Shown here: one piece after another, positions 24,153-37,550 of the stretch
How the letters are laid out: each line of letters opens with the position of its first letter
How positions within the stretch are numbered: position 1 is the stretch's first letter
Assembly (NCBI GenBank): GCA_013400975.1
Contig: WBMZ01003323.1
Coordinates: 1-64,000 of the forward strand
Direction: 5' to 3'
Source of the DNA: Atrichornis clamosus
Lineage: Eukaryota; Chordata; Aves; Passeriformes; Menuridae
DNA length: 64,000 bases
Translations under genes and position numbers: made by a program
Notes under the pieces: generated by a model
The model's database searches: none
What the model saw: only the letters and a program-made list of their open reading frames with translations
Told to the model about the DNA's origin: nothing

Positions 24153-25726
24153 CATTAATTTTTTATGTTTCTCTTACAGAGCAATGTGCAATGAAACTCA
24201 GGGAGCTGAGTTTCTTATTTGCTGTCTTTGTATCAAAAAACAGGGCCTGTGCTTCTGTTGCTCCATTAATTACTTCAGTTCTCAGATACAAAATTGTATT
24301 TGAATTGTGATATTTCTCACACACGTTTTTTGTTTGGCCATAATCAAAAGGAATATACGGAGGTTGCTGTCTGTGATAAGAGCATCTTGAAGCCTCTTGG
24401 CTTTTTTAGATCAAAATTAACTCCAGAAAATCCCGGGGACATTCATGGTGCAGCATCTAACACTGCCACTGTTCAAGGATGAGTTATACATTTCTCAGCA
24501 TGACAAATTCTGCTGTAACTGGCTTCTTCTTACATCCTTAAAAAAAATCAGTTTCTTTTAAGAAGAAAAAAAATCCACCTGCACCTCTTCTTTCAGCTGT
24601 GGAAGAAGGGTAAATCATCCCCTAGGTACAAACAACTGATAGCAGTGAGTCTTTACTTTCAGCCTGGAAAGTTTCCATTAGTCAACTCAGTACAACAAGC
24701 TAGAAATTTTAGCTTTATTTGAAGAGCAGGTGGGGTGTGAAGAAATTTTTGATGCCGGTTTTAGTAAGGGCTTTTGTTATCTATCACTCTTGGCCTGAGT
24801 GTAAAACAAAAACCTTATCCAAGATCTCATTAACACTGAGATTTTTAAATTAGGACAAGGTGATTAATTTTTAATATTGTTTGAATGTGCACTAGAGTCT
24901 TTTTGTTTTCAGCTTGGAGTACAAGCACAAAAAAATATGGGAGAGAGATTTCTTCTGTTTGCTGGTTATCATACTGGAGTAAGGCATTGTAATTCTTGCT
25001 GTCAGCCACCTTTCCTACCTTGAATGAGTCACTTGAATCTTCAGTACTGGTGTTTATGTAAGAAAGAGACAAGTCTGCATCACTTTGTACATAAATCTCT
25101 CTGAGCACTAAATAAATACTCCAGATTCCCTGGTTAATCTGTGAAACGTTATACGGCGTGTTCATGTGATACTCTCACCTCAGCTGAATATTAATAAAGA
25201 CCAGAAATTCTGAGAAAATATAATCATTTGAGGGTTTCACGGAAACTGGTCATCACATGACCAAACAGCTTTTCCAGTAGTCAGCTAAGCCACTGAGATA
25301 TCTCAAGTTTCTCACAGATCATCTTATTACAGCAAAGGTAGAATAGTTCGTGTTTTCAACCTGTAGGTCCACAGAAGGATATGCTTGTCTGCTCCCTCTG
25401 GAGCTGGAAATGGCACTTTCCAGAGAGGAAATACATGAATACCAGCTGTTGGAAAATTGTGCTGGGCTGCATTCCTTATTTTTCCTTTCTTCTTTCCAAA
25501 CATCTTACTGATAAATTTGTGATGCAGATTTTTTCATTTCTGTTCCCATTACAAAGTTATATAATGATCCCAATTCACAAAAGGAGCAGCAGAACAGGAT
25601 GCAGTATTGACATTAGGCTAGCCTACAACAGGAAAGGTGAAGATCTCTGGAAAGCTGCAGATGGGTATATTAATTGGAGTAAATCAGGCATCAGCTGCTT
25701 GTTAGATTCTTATCACAATGCCTTAT
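24153..25726. other. Unassigned non-coding DNA
   Basis: AT-rich with no recognised repeat. The frames at 24845-25165 (-) and 25381-25797 (+) have no family resemblance, and the latter runs into the antisense end of a CR1. Confidence 0.5.
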
Positions 25727-26772
25727 CACACAATCAGTCACTGAGGTCGAAGGGCACACCTGGAAATGGTCTAGTCAAACCCATCTGCTCAGAGTAGGGT
25801 CACCAAGAGCAGGTTGCTCAGGGTCATGTCCACTTGAGCTTTAAACATCTTCCAGGATGGAAGACAGGTTTTTCAGTGTCAAACCACCCACACAGTATGT
25901 TGTTTAAGATTTTTCCTTAGTTTAAGTGGAATTTTCATAATTAATTTTGTGCTTATTATTTCTCTTGTCCTGTCACTGATTCTGTCTAGATTCATCCTTT
26001 TTTAATGCTTCCACTAACAGGTTTCAGCTCTTTCAGCTTTTTCTCATACAACGCATTTCGAGTGCTTTAATCATCCTTCTGACCCTTTTCCAACTTGCTC
26101 CAGTTCATCCATGTCTTCCTTGCACCAGACCTAGACTCCAGATGTGTGTCACCAGTGCTGTGTAGATGGGGACACACACCTCCCTTGACTCATGGGCAAC
26201 ACTTTTCCCGTTATAGGCCGGGATACCATTGATACCCTTTACACCAGGGGTGAATTCTTGCTCATGTTTAACTTTGTGTCCACCCAGGTCCTCTCCTGCC
26301 AAGCTGTATTTCAGTCCCTCGGTCCAAGCCTGTACTGTTGCATGACTGTTACATTTCCTCAGTTACAGGACTGGACATTTTATTCTGTTGAACTTCATGA
26401 GGCTTCTCTCAGCCCATTTCTGCAGACTGGCAGTGTCCCTCTGAGTGGAAACACAACTGTGCAATGTATCAGTCATTGCTCCAAAGTTTCATATCATCTC
26501 TGAACCTACTCAAGGTTTGTTCAGTCCCATTATTCAGGTAGTCAAGGATGCTGCTAAAGAGTACCAGCTCCAGCACCAGCCCCTGGGGTACACCACTACA
26601 GACAAATCTCCAGCTGGTGATGTCACTGCTAACAATCCTCTGAGCTTGGCAGGTCCAGCAGTTCTCAGCCCACCTTGCGGACCACTTATCCAGCCTGTTT
26701 GTCTCAGTTTGTCTATGAAGAAGTTTGGAGAGATGGTGTCTTACAGAGCTTGAGACAGATGACATCCACTTG
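25727..26772 (-). mobile_element. Old CR1 LINE with relic of reverse transcriptase C-terminal half
   Basis: The antisense 3' end starts at 'cacacaatcagtcactgagg', and the element reads leftwards. The decayed ORF2 can still be followed on the minus strand. Between 26765 and 26469 lies SGVPQG followed by an LFS-type stretch (RT region B), then LSRFRDDMKL, a changed form of the catalytic FADD box (motif C). Between 26302 and 26105 come EDLGG and REVCVPIYTALV, matching the CR1 REVIVPLYSALV region. Stops and frameshifts separate these pieces, and the first catalytic-box residue before DD is R instead of A. This is the most complete RT remnant here, clearly dead and older than the other CR1 copies. 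Confidence 0.9.
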
Positions 26773-29700
26773 TTACTTAATTATTTCGGTGCACTAGGTC
26801 TGAAATACAAAAATATATGAGATGCCAAAGGGGAAAACATAATAAAATATCTTGAATTGAGATGCATGGCCTTTATTAGATTTGTTCACTCCAACAGAGA
26901 CTATATTTTGAGATAGTCCAACTAGCTTTACTGGCACGCAAGAAATTTGCCTGATTACAACAGATGAAAATTATTGCTCAGGCAATATTGGAAGTGAGGG
27001 CTGTCAAGGTCACAGTGCTGATTGTGGAATGCTTTTCAATGTCTCTGTCCTTATGTGCTACGTTGCTATAGTGATTATCAATCTGCTTTTACAGAAACTT
27101 CATAAACATCAAGGAAAACTAATCCATTTGCCTGTAATATTCATTCTGAATATTAAACACGTATATGAAATAGGGTGATACTTGACACTTCTAGTTCATT
27201 AAAGGTTTCCCTGGACAGATTTGAAACGATATTATAGGGCATTTTGAGCTGTAGACATAAGTTTTCAAACTTGATAAGCAAAGTAAGGAAATTACTCATG
27301 TAAACAAGAACAGCAACTTGTACTGATAACTCTTAATCAGAATTTCTGAATGAAATTGTAGTCTGTAGCACATATACAGCCAAAGGAAACATCACAGTGT
27401 GGTGTTTATTTTTCCCAGGGTAAGGGTGCTATCATAATATAGGATCAATGCACAACTTGAGGATCATGTTTCTGTGCTTATTTAGTTGAGGAGCTCTGCA
27501 TATTAGGGCCTGCCACCTATTAACCACATAAAAGGTGTAGTGACCTAGAAGATCCTGTAGTTCAGGCAGTATCATAAATGCCTTAGTGGGCAGCGATCCT
27601 TTTTTCCCTTACCATATTGTGTTCCAGTTCCCTCTCTTTGTAACATAAAGTATTGACAATAAAACAATACCTTCCTCAAGCTCTTGCAGAGCACCTTAAT
27701 CATACAGCACACATCCATGCATTTTGCAAGCAAACACCTCTCTACTGTTGCAAACATAGTAAGGCAGATCCTAGAATCACATTTAATTTCATGGCACATA
27801 TATGTATGTTTTTGAAGGCAGTCATGTAAATAAGAATTTTGTTTGTACCTTTTAGAATATAGGCAGAGTTTCTTTTAGTTACTACTAGTTATATATTTTA
27901 ATTTGAAATTACTTTGTATAGCTAAAATTTTCAGATAACTCTTGGAGAAATAAATCATGCTGTGATAGATAATTTCAATCACAAAGAGACCTTTTGTTTT
28001 GTGTTGTGGCTTCTTGCACAGCAGGGTAAAGTTCCAGAATTGGAGATCCTGAACATCTTTTTGATGTAATGAATAGTGCCTAATCTAAAACCAATTAAAA
28101 ACAACTCAGGTTTAAGTCATGCTTAAGCTCAAATGATAAATTTGACATATCATAGCATCTTGCAACACATCCGGCTGTTAGATCTTGATAAATGTATTTC
28201 TTCCTAACCAGGCATTTCACGGCTTATAGTTTCACTTCAAGCCCTTTAAGAAAGTTGACAAGGGACCTCTTAAAAAGCAAATAACTTCACCCAGTCCCTA
28301 CAATGAAAGGAAAAAGGAACCAGACTCACTATTTGGCAAGTTGTCAACAGCAGCTTGAAATTTTGCAGCCTACTCTGAGGAATGTAAAACTACTGATAAT
28401 GTTTAAAACTGTACAAGGCATCCACAGTGGAACTGTGTAAAGCAGGATGATGTTAATTTATTAGAACACTTAAAATACTAAAAAGATGACAATCCTTTCT
28501 TACAGTTAAACACTTTTTAAGAAGAGACTTAAACCACTCAAGTAATTTGAATTTTTACATCACACAGCAGGAACCCCAACAGAACCAGAATATGTAATGC
28601 AAGGACACATATACATAAGAAAAAATCTAAAAAGTAGTTCCATTTAGGGGAAAATTGTGGAACCAAAGGGAAATAACCAAACATACTCACCATTTTCTTT
28701 AAACAGTACTGAAAATGGAAGTAGAAACAAGAGAGAAATGTCAGAGATTCTCACTTATACAGTCAATCCTTCCTTTATTAAAAAAAAAAAAAAGACAATG
28801 AGAATGTACCCAGAAAATAAATAAAGTGTTGTGAATGGTGTTGTGTGGTGCTTGCATGTTAGGGAGTAGGCAACTGGCGTAGAGAACAGCAGAATAGTTG
28901 GATAAGGACCCTATGTACAAGACTGGAATTGGTTCTGATAGATGGTCTAAGGGCTGATAAACTCAGGAATGTGTCGCCATCTAACAAAGATAGCTAAGTG
29001 TTCGTATTGTAACAGTAGCAGAAAGAAGATGCTTGGAGGAGATAGGAAGAAAAGGAATTAGGGAAGACGGGTTCTTAATACCCCTCTAGTTTTTGTGACA
29101 TCTGGAAAAGCATCTGGAGGCCCAGTGGAGAGCATATTTAGAAATAAGTGCAAAGAGGTTAGCAAATCAGAGGCCCAAGTGTCAACACTGAATTTTGTGA
29201 TGCCTGCATATTCCTGCTTGGGAATGATGTCAATCAATTCCTATGATGAGACATATAATTGGCATATGATTATTTTTTTTATTCACTATGAGTTTGCTAG
29301 CTAGAAAGCACTACAGGCCAAAGATGGTATAGATGACCTGCAGTTTACCTGACATGGACTTATGTGTTTTCCACAGATAAAAATTGAGAAATTGTAATAG
29401 CTTAACAGTAGGACTCAATGGAGAAACTAAGCTCTCTTCAGGCAGGTAATACACAGATACAGTTATTGGAATAGATAACTGGGCAGGAAACTTCCTTATA
29501 ACCACTCAGTGGCAACTCTTTTCACCAGAGCTTCACTATGGAACAATATCCATCCTGTTATTCTAGAAATATGTACTTACTAAACCAATCTGTTATTCAG
29601 AAATGTCAAGCAGGGACTAAGAGACAGTGGCTTATCTTCCTCATTTAGGAAAAAAGATAAAAACTAAATGAACCTATCTCAGAAAGTCTAACTAATTTTC

Positions 29701-31058
29701 TGGATTTGGCTCTCTTTATAGAGTGAAGAAGTCTCCTAAGGCAAGTAAGAAATAAAGCGAAATAGTCTGTTTGAGTTCGTACTGGAAATGTGAGTGTTAC
29801 ACAGGCAAAATTCCCCAGATACAGATCAGAACACAGAGTTTGTTTGGGCTTTTTACCATCTATATGAAGGAAGTGGGTTTTTATGCCTTGGTGCTTTGTT
29901 GTGGGTTTTTATGCTCCTGAGCTGTACTCTGGGCACAGCTATTACCAGTAAACAGGCTGAGCCTCAGCCTCACAGCCAGATGAGTACCAGTAAACTCTTC
30001 CCTTTCACACTACCTGCAAACTCCTTGTATTTCATGTTCATGAAGTAACAGGAATTTGCAGGTACTTGGCTCTTCAAAAGGCTATTTGAATTTACAAAAA
30101 CGTGCTGTCTAATTTACAAATAAGAGTTAGATGGTTACAAATATGTTTTCAGTTATAAAATCTATCTCTGAAAATTAGCTATATTAGATAAACAAAAGGG
30201 TACTTTCCCAGACATGTCATTTAAAAATAGCTCATTCTTCAGACTTACCTTGGGACTTTTTTTCTCAAAGACGTATGTTTGTGGAGGCAGTGTTGGTATC
30301 TACCCCCTTGTAAGAGTTTAAGTAGCTGTCATCCCATCTATTTTTTTCTGAAGTCAAGTTTAGAATTTCACTGGAATAAGCAAGGAGGGGGACTACGGCA
30401 CTCTGTGGAAAAACAACTTTGCAATATCCAAGTTCCTTGATAGAAACTATGTAAGAATTTGCTATATTGCACTTTTATATAAATATTCTTGGGCTTTATC
30501 CATAGTTTGTCTGTCAAACTTCAAAAAACAGATTTTAGAAGGTGAAACTATTAAGGATTTGTTGCCCAGAACTCTACTGAAAGCACTTTACACACAGCAG
30601 TGTCTCAAACCCCAATTTTTTACCTCCTTTTACATTGTATGTAGTGGGATTTTTTTTCTTTTTCTTCTCCGTCTTAAGTTTTGGGTAGGATTATTTATGT
30701 CATTTTGAATTTTTTTGACTAATGCTTGTATACTAAGCTCTGTATCTAAATCAGGTATTTCAATTTTTCTGAGAACTCTACCCATTATTTCTCTTTTGCA
30801 CTTGATGTAGGTCAAAAGTTTTCAACAGTTTTCCAACTTCATCAATGATTCACAAAATATAATGGAGCCTAGAATAATTTTTTATTCATAGAGTTTTGGG
30901 GGGTTTTTTTCCTCCTGGGAATTTCAGGTTTGTTTTGTATTTGTCAGCAATAATGCATGGCGGGGTGTGAACTTTAATGGCTTTAAGACCATACAAGCCT
31001 CAGATGCATTGAAGAGCAGAAGGCTGTGAGTTCACTCGCACTGGAGAAGAGAATCTAA
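26773..31058. other. Unassigned AT-rich non-coding DNA
   Basis: No repeat family or coding region was recognised. A 13-14-base A run occurs near 28779-28793. Its neighbours do not look like a processed transcript. Open frames are under 90 codons. Confidence 0.5.
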
Positions 31059-31063
31059 CTCAT

Positions 31064-31529
31064 TGTCGAGGTTTAACCCCAGCCAGCAGCCAAGCCCCAC
31101 ACAGCTGTTTGCTCACTCCCCCACCAGCAGAGAATCGGAAGGATAAGAGGTAGAAAACTCACGGGTGGAGTTAAAGAGAGTTTAATAGGGAAAGCAAAAG
31201 CCGTGCACACAAGCAAAGCAAAACAAGGAGCTAATTCACCGCTTTCCATGGACAGGCAGGTGATCAGCCATCTCCAGGAGAGCAGTGCCCCATCACACGT
31301 AACAGTTACTGGGGAAAACAGACGTCAGCACACCAAACAACCGTCTACCTCCTCCTACTCCGCTCTTTGTATACTGAGCATGGTGTCATATGGTCTGGAA
31401 TATCTCTATGGTCAGCATATATGATCAGCATATGGTCAGAATATCTCTGTGTTCAGCACAAATCAAAAACACAGCCCCGTACCAACCACTGTGAAGGCAA
31501 TTAACTCTACCCCAGCCCAAACCAGCACA
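31064..31529 (-). mobile_element. Solo LTR of a bird endogenous retrovirus, complete with target duplication
   Basis: The element starts 'tgtcgaggtttaacccc' and ends 'ccccagcccaaaccagcaca', giving the TG...CA ends of an LTR read on the minus strand. The five bases before it ('ctcat', 31059-31063) are repeated exactly after it (31530-31534) and fit a 5-bp target duplication; the match extends to six ('actcat') if the LTR edge is shifted one base. Read as minus strand, it has a TATA-like 'tatacaaag' (complement of 31367-31375) and an ATTAAA poly(A) signal (complement of 31181-31186). It is 466 bp with no internal retroviral genes, so it is a solo LTR left by recombination between two LTRs. A 5-bp duplication suits ERVL or some ERV1 families. 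Confidence 0.88.
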
Positions 31530-31534
31530 CTCAT

Positions 31535-32429
31535 TAGCACCATAGACACATGCATTGTGGCTGCTTACAGAGACATGTTATTTTCACTGCACTGACCCTT
31601 TCAAGAAGTGTAGGCTTAACTTCTCATCTGCTGGTCCCTAAAATGTTAAGACCTTGTTGGAAAATATGTCATAGAGAAAATCCATCGATATTGCTTTCCC
31701 TGAAAATATCACCCAGCCTGGGACTAATAGGCACTTTAAACTCAGCAGCAGTGAGCCTGTGAGAGCCTGGTTGTGTCAGCACACAGCCCCGGGGTCCTCA
31801 GCAGCACACGTTAGGGCAGGGAGCAATCCAGGAAAATAACTCTGAATCACAAGAGGGGCTAACACTGTCTGTGTGGCATGGTCCTGTCTGGCTGCAAGGA
31901 TGCCAGGGGTCATTGACATCAATTTTGTGGGCTCTGATGTCCTTTCACAGACAAAACCAGATGAACAACAGCTCACGTCGCAGTTCCTGCATATAACAGA
32001 AAGCAAGCAATACAAGTCTCTCAGCTTATCCCATGTATGGTGAATCTAGAAAAGGGACTTTTTCAGCTTCCTAACTAAGCAAGTGAGAAGCTGAATGATA
32101 TATAACATTGCTCAATGTAGAAAATAGTATTATGTAATCATCAGTCATGCAGTTTGCAAAGACAAATAAAAATTGGTCGGTTGCAAAAAATTTCCCACTG
32201 CTTTGAGGCCTAGCCTGTATTTCTGAAGTGGAAAATTGAACAAATTAAGCTATTCAGCTGACAACATTGAGCTTGGCCAGGTTATCTCCACAAAATTTCT
32301 CTATTACTCCTTGGAGAGACAAACACTTTTCCTAGCAACAGCAGAGTATCAACATCTGTTTTCTTCACTGAATTGCATCTGGGAAACACCCATTTTAAGT
32401 CTAGTTGCTCAAAATTTGGTGACCTTGAT
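31535..32429. other. Unassigned non-coding DNA
   Basis: No recognised repeat. A 79-codon minus-strand frame (31776-32015) is cysteine-rich but matches nothing I know. Confidence 0.45.
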
Positions 32430-32715
32430 CATTGAATCATAGAATTGTTAGGGCTGGAGAAGGTCTCCAAGATCATCAGGTCTGCCCTTTGACCACCATG
32501 CCCATTAGACCATACCACACCGTACCATGTCTACTCATTTTTTGAACAGTTCCAAAGATAGTGGCTTCACCATTTCCCTGGGGAGCCCATTCCAATGTTC
32601 AACTACTCTTTCAGTGATGAAATTTACCCTAATATCCAACCTGAACCTCCTCTGGAACAACCTGAGTCCATTTCCCTTTGTCCTATCGCTAGTTGCCCCA
32701 TATGATCCCGTATTT
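32430..32715 (-). mobile_element. CR1 LINE 3' fragment
   Basis: It begins 'tgaatcatagaattgttagg' and then follows the antisense CR1 3' UTR: 'ttttttgaacagttccaaag', 'caccatttccctggggagcc', 'actctttcagtgatgaaattt', 'aatatccaacctgaacctcc' and 'ttgtcctatcgctagttgcc'. It has the same layout as the copy at 23558-23852, so both probably belong to one subfamily. Similarity fades after about 32715. It is 5'-truncated and non-coding; the 81-codon plus frame across it is antisense noise. Confidence 0.9.
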
Positions 32716-35700
32716 CCTTATATTAAATTACTCTTAAATTTGGACAGCATCTTAGTGAATACTTCCTGGTAGGTTTGTTATCTGTTTCAGATTAATTCCA
32801 TTCCAAAAGAGCAGGATCGAAGATGTGCACTGATGTTAGAATCCTGGCAGTTGATTCCATGTTCACAAAAATGGGAAGAATTGACTTTCATGATGGCAGT
32901 CTAAGCAAGGGAGTCTTTCTTTTTGTAGTACCCAGCTACCAGAATGCCACTCACCAAAGGAACACAGAGGGAAATGCTTACATTTTGTCCCCTAAACTGG
33001 CAGATACCTGCCTGAAATCTGCACATATTCTACTGTTAATCACACTATTTTAAAATCTTTTTTTTAAATTGCAGTGCAAGGTCACTTTCTATGAATTGTT
33101 AAATATTTTAAGAATGCTATGCTTTAGATTGAACAAAAAAGGAAATATTTGCCATTTGTTTTTCATGGAACACAAAATTACTCTTTGGTTCAAAGTCTTA
33201 CCTGGAGTTAGACTCATGAGACACATGTGTCAAGGCTTTGCTAAATTTCTCCAGGGGCTGACTAGGACGTTTTTTGGGCTGCTGATATTCTGGACCATGA
33301 GCAGAAATAGCTAGGGACTGATGAGAACTACTAAGCTTGAATGCCGCAGACAGAGGGCAAGTCAGCACAGAATTACTGCATCTTTTGTGTAGGGTTTGAA
33401 ACAGCCTGCTCTATCCCCAGGGCCTCTGGTCACTGGCTATACGTGTAGCCTGTGTCCAGACCTGAAGCTAACAAAGCCTTTAAGCATGTTGTCAGAGAAG
33501 GTTGAGACTGCTCATAATTCACAGCTGATGACAGGATAAAAAAAAAGCTGACTCAACCTGCAATGCTGACAGTCTGAGCCAAGACGTTCAGAGAGGGGAT
33601 TATTTTAATGAGATTCAAGTTATTCAACTTTTCTCCTCTGCTGTTACTAAGCAGTGAAGTTGGTAGTCAGGTAGATTTTAAGGAATGAAAGTGAGTCAGC
33701 AGTTCCATTTTAAGACTCTTTTCAATTGAATCTTCTTTCTTATTACTATTACCATTTTCCCAGAGCTTTCAGTGGGATGTTATTGAAGGAATTTTTTTTT
33801 TTTTAATACTCCAGAATCATCTAAGTAGAGAAACTAAGAGCAGTTTGCTCTCTGTCACAGATAAGGTAACTGGAGGAAAGTTTCCCAAACTCTGTTGTCC
33901 AGCACAGAGTTCCCACCCAAAAATAAAAATTAAGATTGAAACTACTCCAATAGTATTACATTTATGAACCCTGATCTCTCCCAGGTTTTCAAACTAATCT
34001 CAGCAAGTCACTGAGTCCAGATACTCTAAAGTGTTCATAGGTGTCCAATTCCCATAGATTTCAACAGGAGTAGTTCGTTGCTTTGTGGTTCTGGGATTTA
34101 TCTTCTCTATACGCTACATCTTCATTTGTGAAGTGGAATAAAGAGAATTGAGTTTTCCCTGTAGCCTCCCATTCCCAGTACAGCATTACAAGGCTGAACA
34201 GTGCAGAGCTCGTTGGCTGCACCGCTGCAACAGAAAAAACTTCCCTGGCCTCAGTCCCTTCCCTGCCTAACCTACCCTACCACCAAAACTCTTAAAAAGC
34301 ATGCCCAAGTGCTTTTCTAAATCATAGCCTCTGGCACAAATTAGGAGGAGCAGCTTTCATTATCTTCTTCAGACCTCTGAGAAAAACTAGAGGCAATACC
34401 GAAATGAAGAGACTCAAATGAGGAGATAAGTAATCAATACCACACAGTCTCAGATTCCTCCCATCTGGGATTAATACACATGGTAATCATTTGAAAGCAG
34501 AGCAGCTGGAGGTTGAAGCAGAGGAAGGGAAAGAAGAGAGAGTATATTTCTGTCTTTGAGATCATGGAACGCAGAAACACAGAAGATGCAGAAGCTCAAT
34601 TTGCAAATAAAAAATAATCATGCGCCTGCAAGTAAACTGTACATTAGTCAGCACTCTGCTGCTCTATAACAGAACTTTGTGCCTTTAGTCACTGAGGCTT
34701 TTTTCTACATTTGACAGTGATATACAACTACTGGGTAAAACCCTTAAGTACCGTTTTCTAAATCTATATTTATATTGAAGGAGATAATTTATCTTTTTGA
34801 CAATATTAATCACCAAAGATATAATCTGTAAATTAAAAACTGTATGATATTGTTACCCTGAAATACTCCATCTAACTGAGAACATTTGTTTTCTGTGTTG
34901 CTCTTCTATTAGAAAAAAGTTATTACATGATTCAATTAACTATATCTGTATTAATTATGTCAAAATGTTGCTATAGTTCTCTCAGGCTTTTGTAAATTAA
35001 ATGAAAGAGTTGACTCCTTGAGAACCACTTCAGATTCTGTGTTTTGAAGATTAATATATATTGCAAAGTGTTAGAATACATAGATATTTTAAAGTCTGCA
35101 AATCTTTACTAAGCTGGACAAAACAATCTAATATAAAGTGTGTAGCTTAAGGCTCCTGATCAGCTGTGCTAATTAACATTCCCATGGGCCATTTGCACAC
35201 CAAGGGCCTGGCATAAACTATTTCAACAATACATCATAGGTGCTGTTGTTACTTTACACAGATTTGCCATTTTCTCCATTTCTGCCAGCAAAGAAAAATG
35301 TTCTGTAAGTGGATTCAAGAAAGGACCACCTGATGCCCTAGAGCAGTCAGCCACAAGTCTCTTCCTAGACATTTTTAGTTCTAATATATCACAGTCCATG
35401 AAAATATCAATAGGAAATGAAAAGAATTGCTTAAATTTTCAGGCTCCTAACCATATCTCCAGAATCACCTGATAGATACGTTGATAGGTGTTCCTTTAAG
35501 CCTTTTAAAAAAGTGATAAAAGAGATAAAAATAAACTACACCCCCTAAAAGAACCCCACTGCATTAACACTCACCTAGTCAGATGAATTTTCTATGTAGC
35601 TGCACTGTGGAATTTGAAGTCTTTGTAAACCTAATTGCAAATTAGATTACAGAGAGAAAGCATGATTCATTGTAATCCTCAGGCCTATTGAACTAGTTAA

Positions 35701-36162
35701 ATTCTGATTACTTTAAATATTTTTTTCCATTTTAATAGTAATTTTTGGCTGACAAATATCAAAGTCCTGTGAAAATGTCACAAAATAAGATTTATCTTTA
35801 GCTTGTATATTATGTTATGCCTGTAGGCTAGAATTTATTATAAAGTGCCATGTAAAGTGACATATTCTCTTTTCCTGTACTTTTAAAGTGCCAGCCTCCC
35901 TTTTCAGATAATTTACTATCAATATGGCCATATTCATTCTCTAGCAGAAGGAATTGGTTATCATTAGAAAATATTTTTCACCAAGTCAGTTCTTTTTAAT
36001 TTTTAAACCATTAGGACCATCATTTAGAGAGCTGCTGTAGAATAAAATAGTATCTCTGTTTTTCAGATCCAGTTCAAAGACCAAATTGGAAACAAATCAA
36101 TAGAAGCCAGGTTTCATTTGTTATTCTACTGAGAACGTGAGGTGGTGTTTTTCAGAAATATT
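32716..36162. other. Unassigned AT-rich non-coding DNA
   Basis: No repeats or genes were recognised. A 12-base T run is near 33790. Some parts, for example 35.13-35.28 kb, are non-repetitive and could be regulatory, but that cannot be told from this sequence alone. Confidence 0.45.
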
Positions 36163-36246
36163 CACATATGTATGTGTTCACATATATATGTACGTATATC
36201 ACACATATATTTTATATATGTATCACATATATATGTATTCACATAT
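36163..36246. repeat. AT-rich degenerate microsatellite (CATATA-type)
   Basis: An 84-base run of imperfect 'catatatatg' units. The 14-mer 'cacatatatatgta' occurs exactly twice, at 36179 and 36224, 45 bases apart, which suggests a duplication on top of dinucleotide slippage. Confidence 0.8.
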
Positions 36247-37512
36247 TCAATTCCATCTTGACCTTTTTCAAAGTTCAGTATCTGGTTTAAAAAGATATTT
36301 TAACTTTATTCCTGGTGTTTTGCCAACAACTAACAAATGCATGATCTTCATCTTCTGCAAGTTTACTATAGATTTCTAGAAGTCAGTAGAGTTTGTTCAG
36401 CCATTGTGTCAGATTTCAGAGTTTGGTAATATTGCCTCTCTAAAAGACTTAGCTCTCTTTTTCCATTCAAGGTTCTGTCCTTCTGTAAAAGCTGCAAAAG
36501 AAAATATTCTCCACTGAAAGCCTAAATAGACCAGTATTTGAATCCTTAGAAGGCCACAAAACAAAAGTGCTAACACCTTTCCACCAGTACTCTTGTGGTT
36601 TTTTGACAGAGCTTGCTGAATGGGATATGAAGGCCCTCCACTCACTAATCCCAATGCTGTATTTTCATAGTATGCTCTATAGGCCAGGAATTCAGCTCAG
36701 TACACGCTCTGAAGTCACAGGGCGTGTTTCAAAGAACTGAAAGCATATCTCAACCAGATGGTTGAGAGATAATTTCAAAGCTACTTGGAGCTGTCAACTT
36801 TTTCCCTTTTTTGAATCTCTTCTTTCTTGATTTTGTACAACAAACAGATAGTAAATGTCTATTTCATTAATTACCTTTATTAGGCCTGATGCAATTAGTA
36901 ATCATTTTACTTTGTTTTTTCTGCCTCCTTTGGTTCATCTTTGTCCAACCTAAGGTTCACCTCTGCCTCATTGTACCTCTTTAGTCTGTATTCAAGAATT
37001 TTATTTTGATGTGAGACTCAAGCTCATTCAATCATAATAAATCATTAATGTATAATATTTGCTCTCCAAAAGAAAGTATAGTATTACTCACATGACTAGT
37101 TCTGCAAATCAGCAGTTCTCAAAATTTAAGACCTTTTGAGGTCGGAAGTAGTTTATGTATACTTCATTTTATAAAGTATAGTCATGAACAATTTTTGTTG
37201 CACTATGCTAGTTTTTAGTGTGTGTGTGAGACAATTGGGTGCTGAATACAGGCCGATTAAACCCTTCCCCTAAAATCTCCCAGTAAATTCGGTGTCAGTT
37301 TTACATAGAGACATCATAATTGCATAGAACACCAGACAATATAAACAGCATTATAAAAGTGTGACTTTATCCTTTTCCCTAATATGTTAAAGTTCATACT
37401 TAACTTGTAACAATAGAAAAAAAAATCTGATAGCTGTAATGAAAAACAGTACCTGTGCATGTATTCATACTCATCTTCTGTCGATATTTGTAAGTAAGGA
37501 AGACAGATTTTT

Positions 37513-37550
37513 ACATATATATATATATATATGTATATATACACACACAT
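37513..37550. repeat. Compound (TA)n/(CA)n microsatellite
   Basis: An alternating purine-pyrimidine tract: (AT)n, a single 'gt' interruption, (AT)n, then 'acacacacat'. Its uninterrupted core is about 20 bases. The small Tyr-Ile frames over it are a by-product. Confidence 0.9.
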
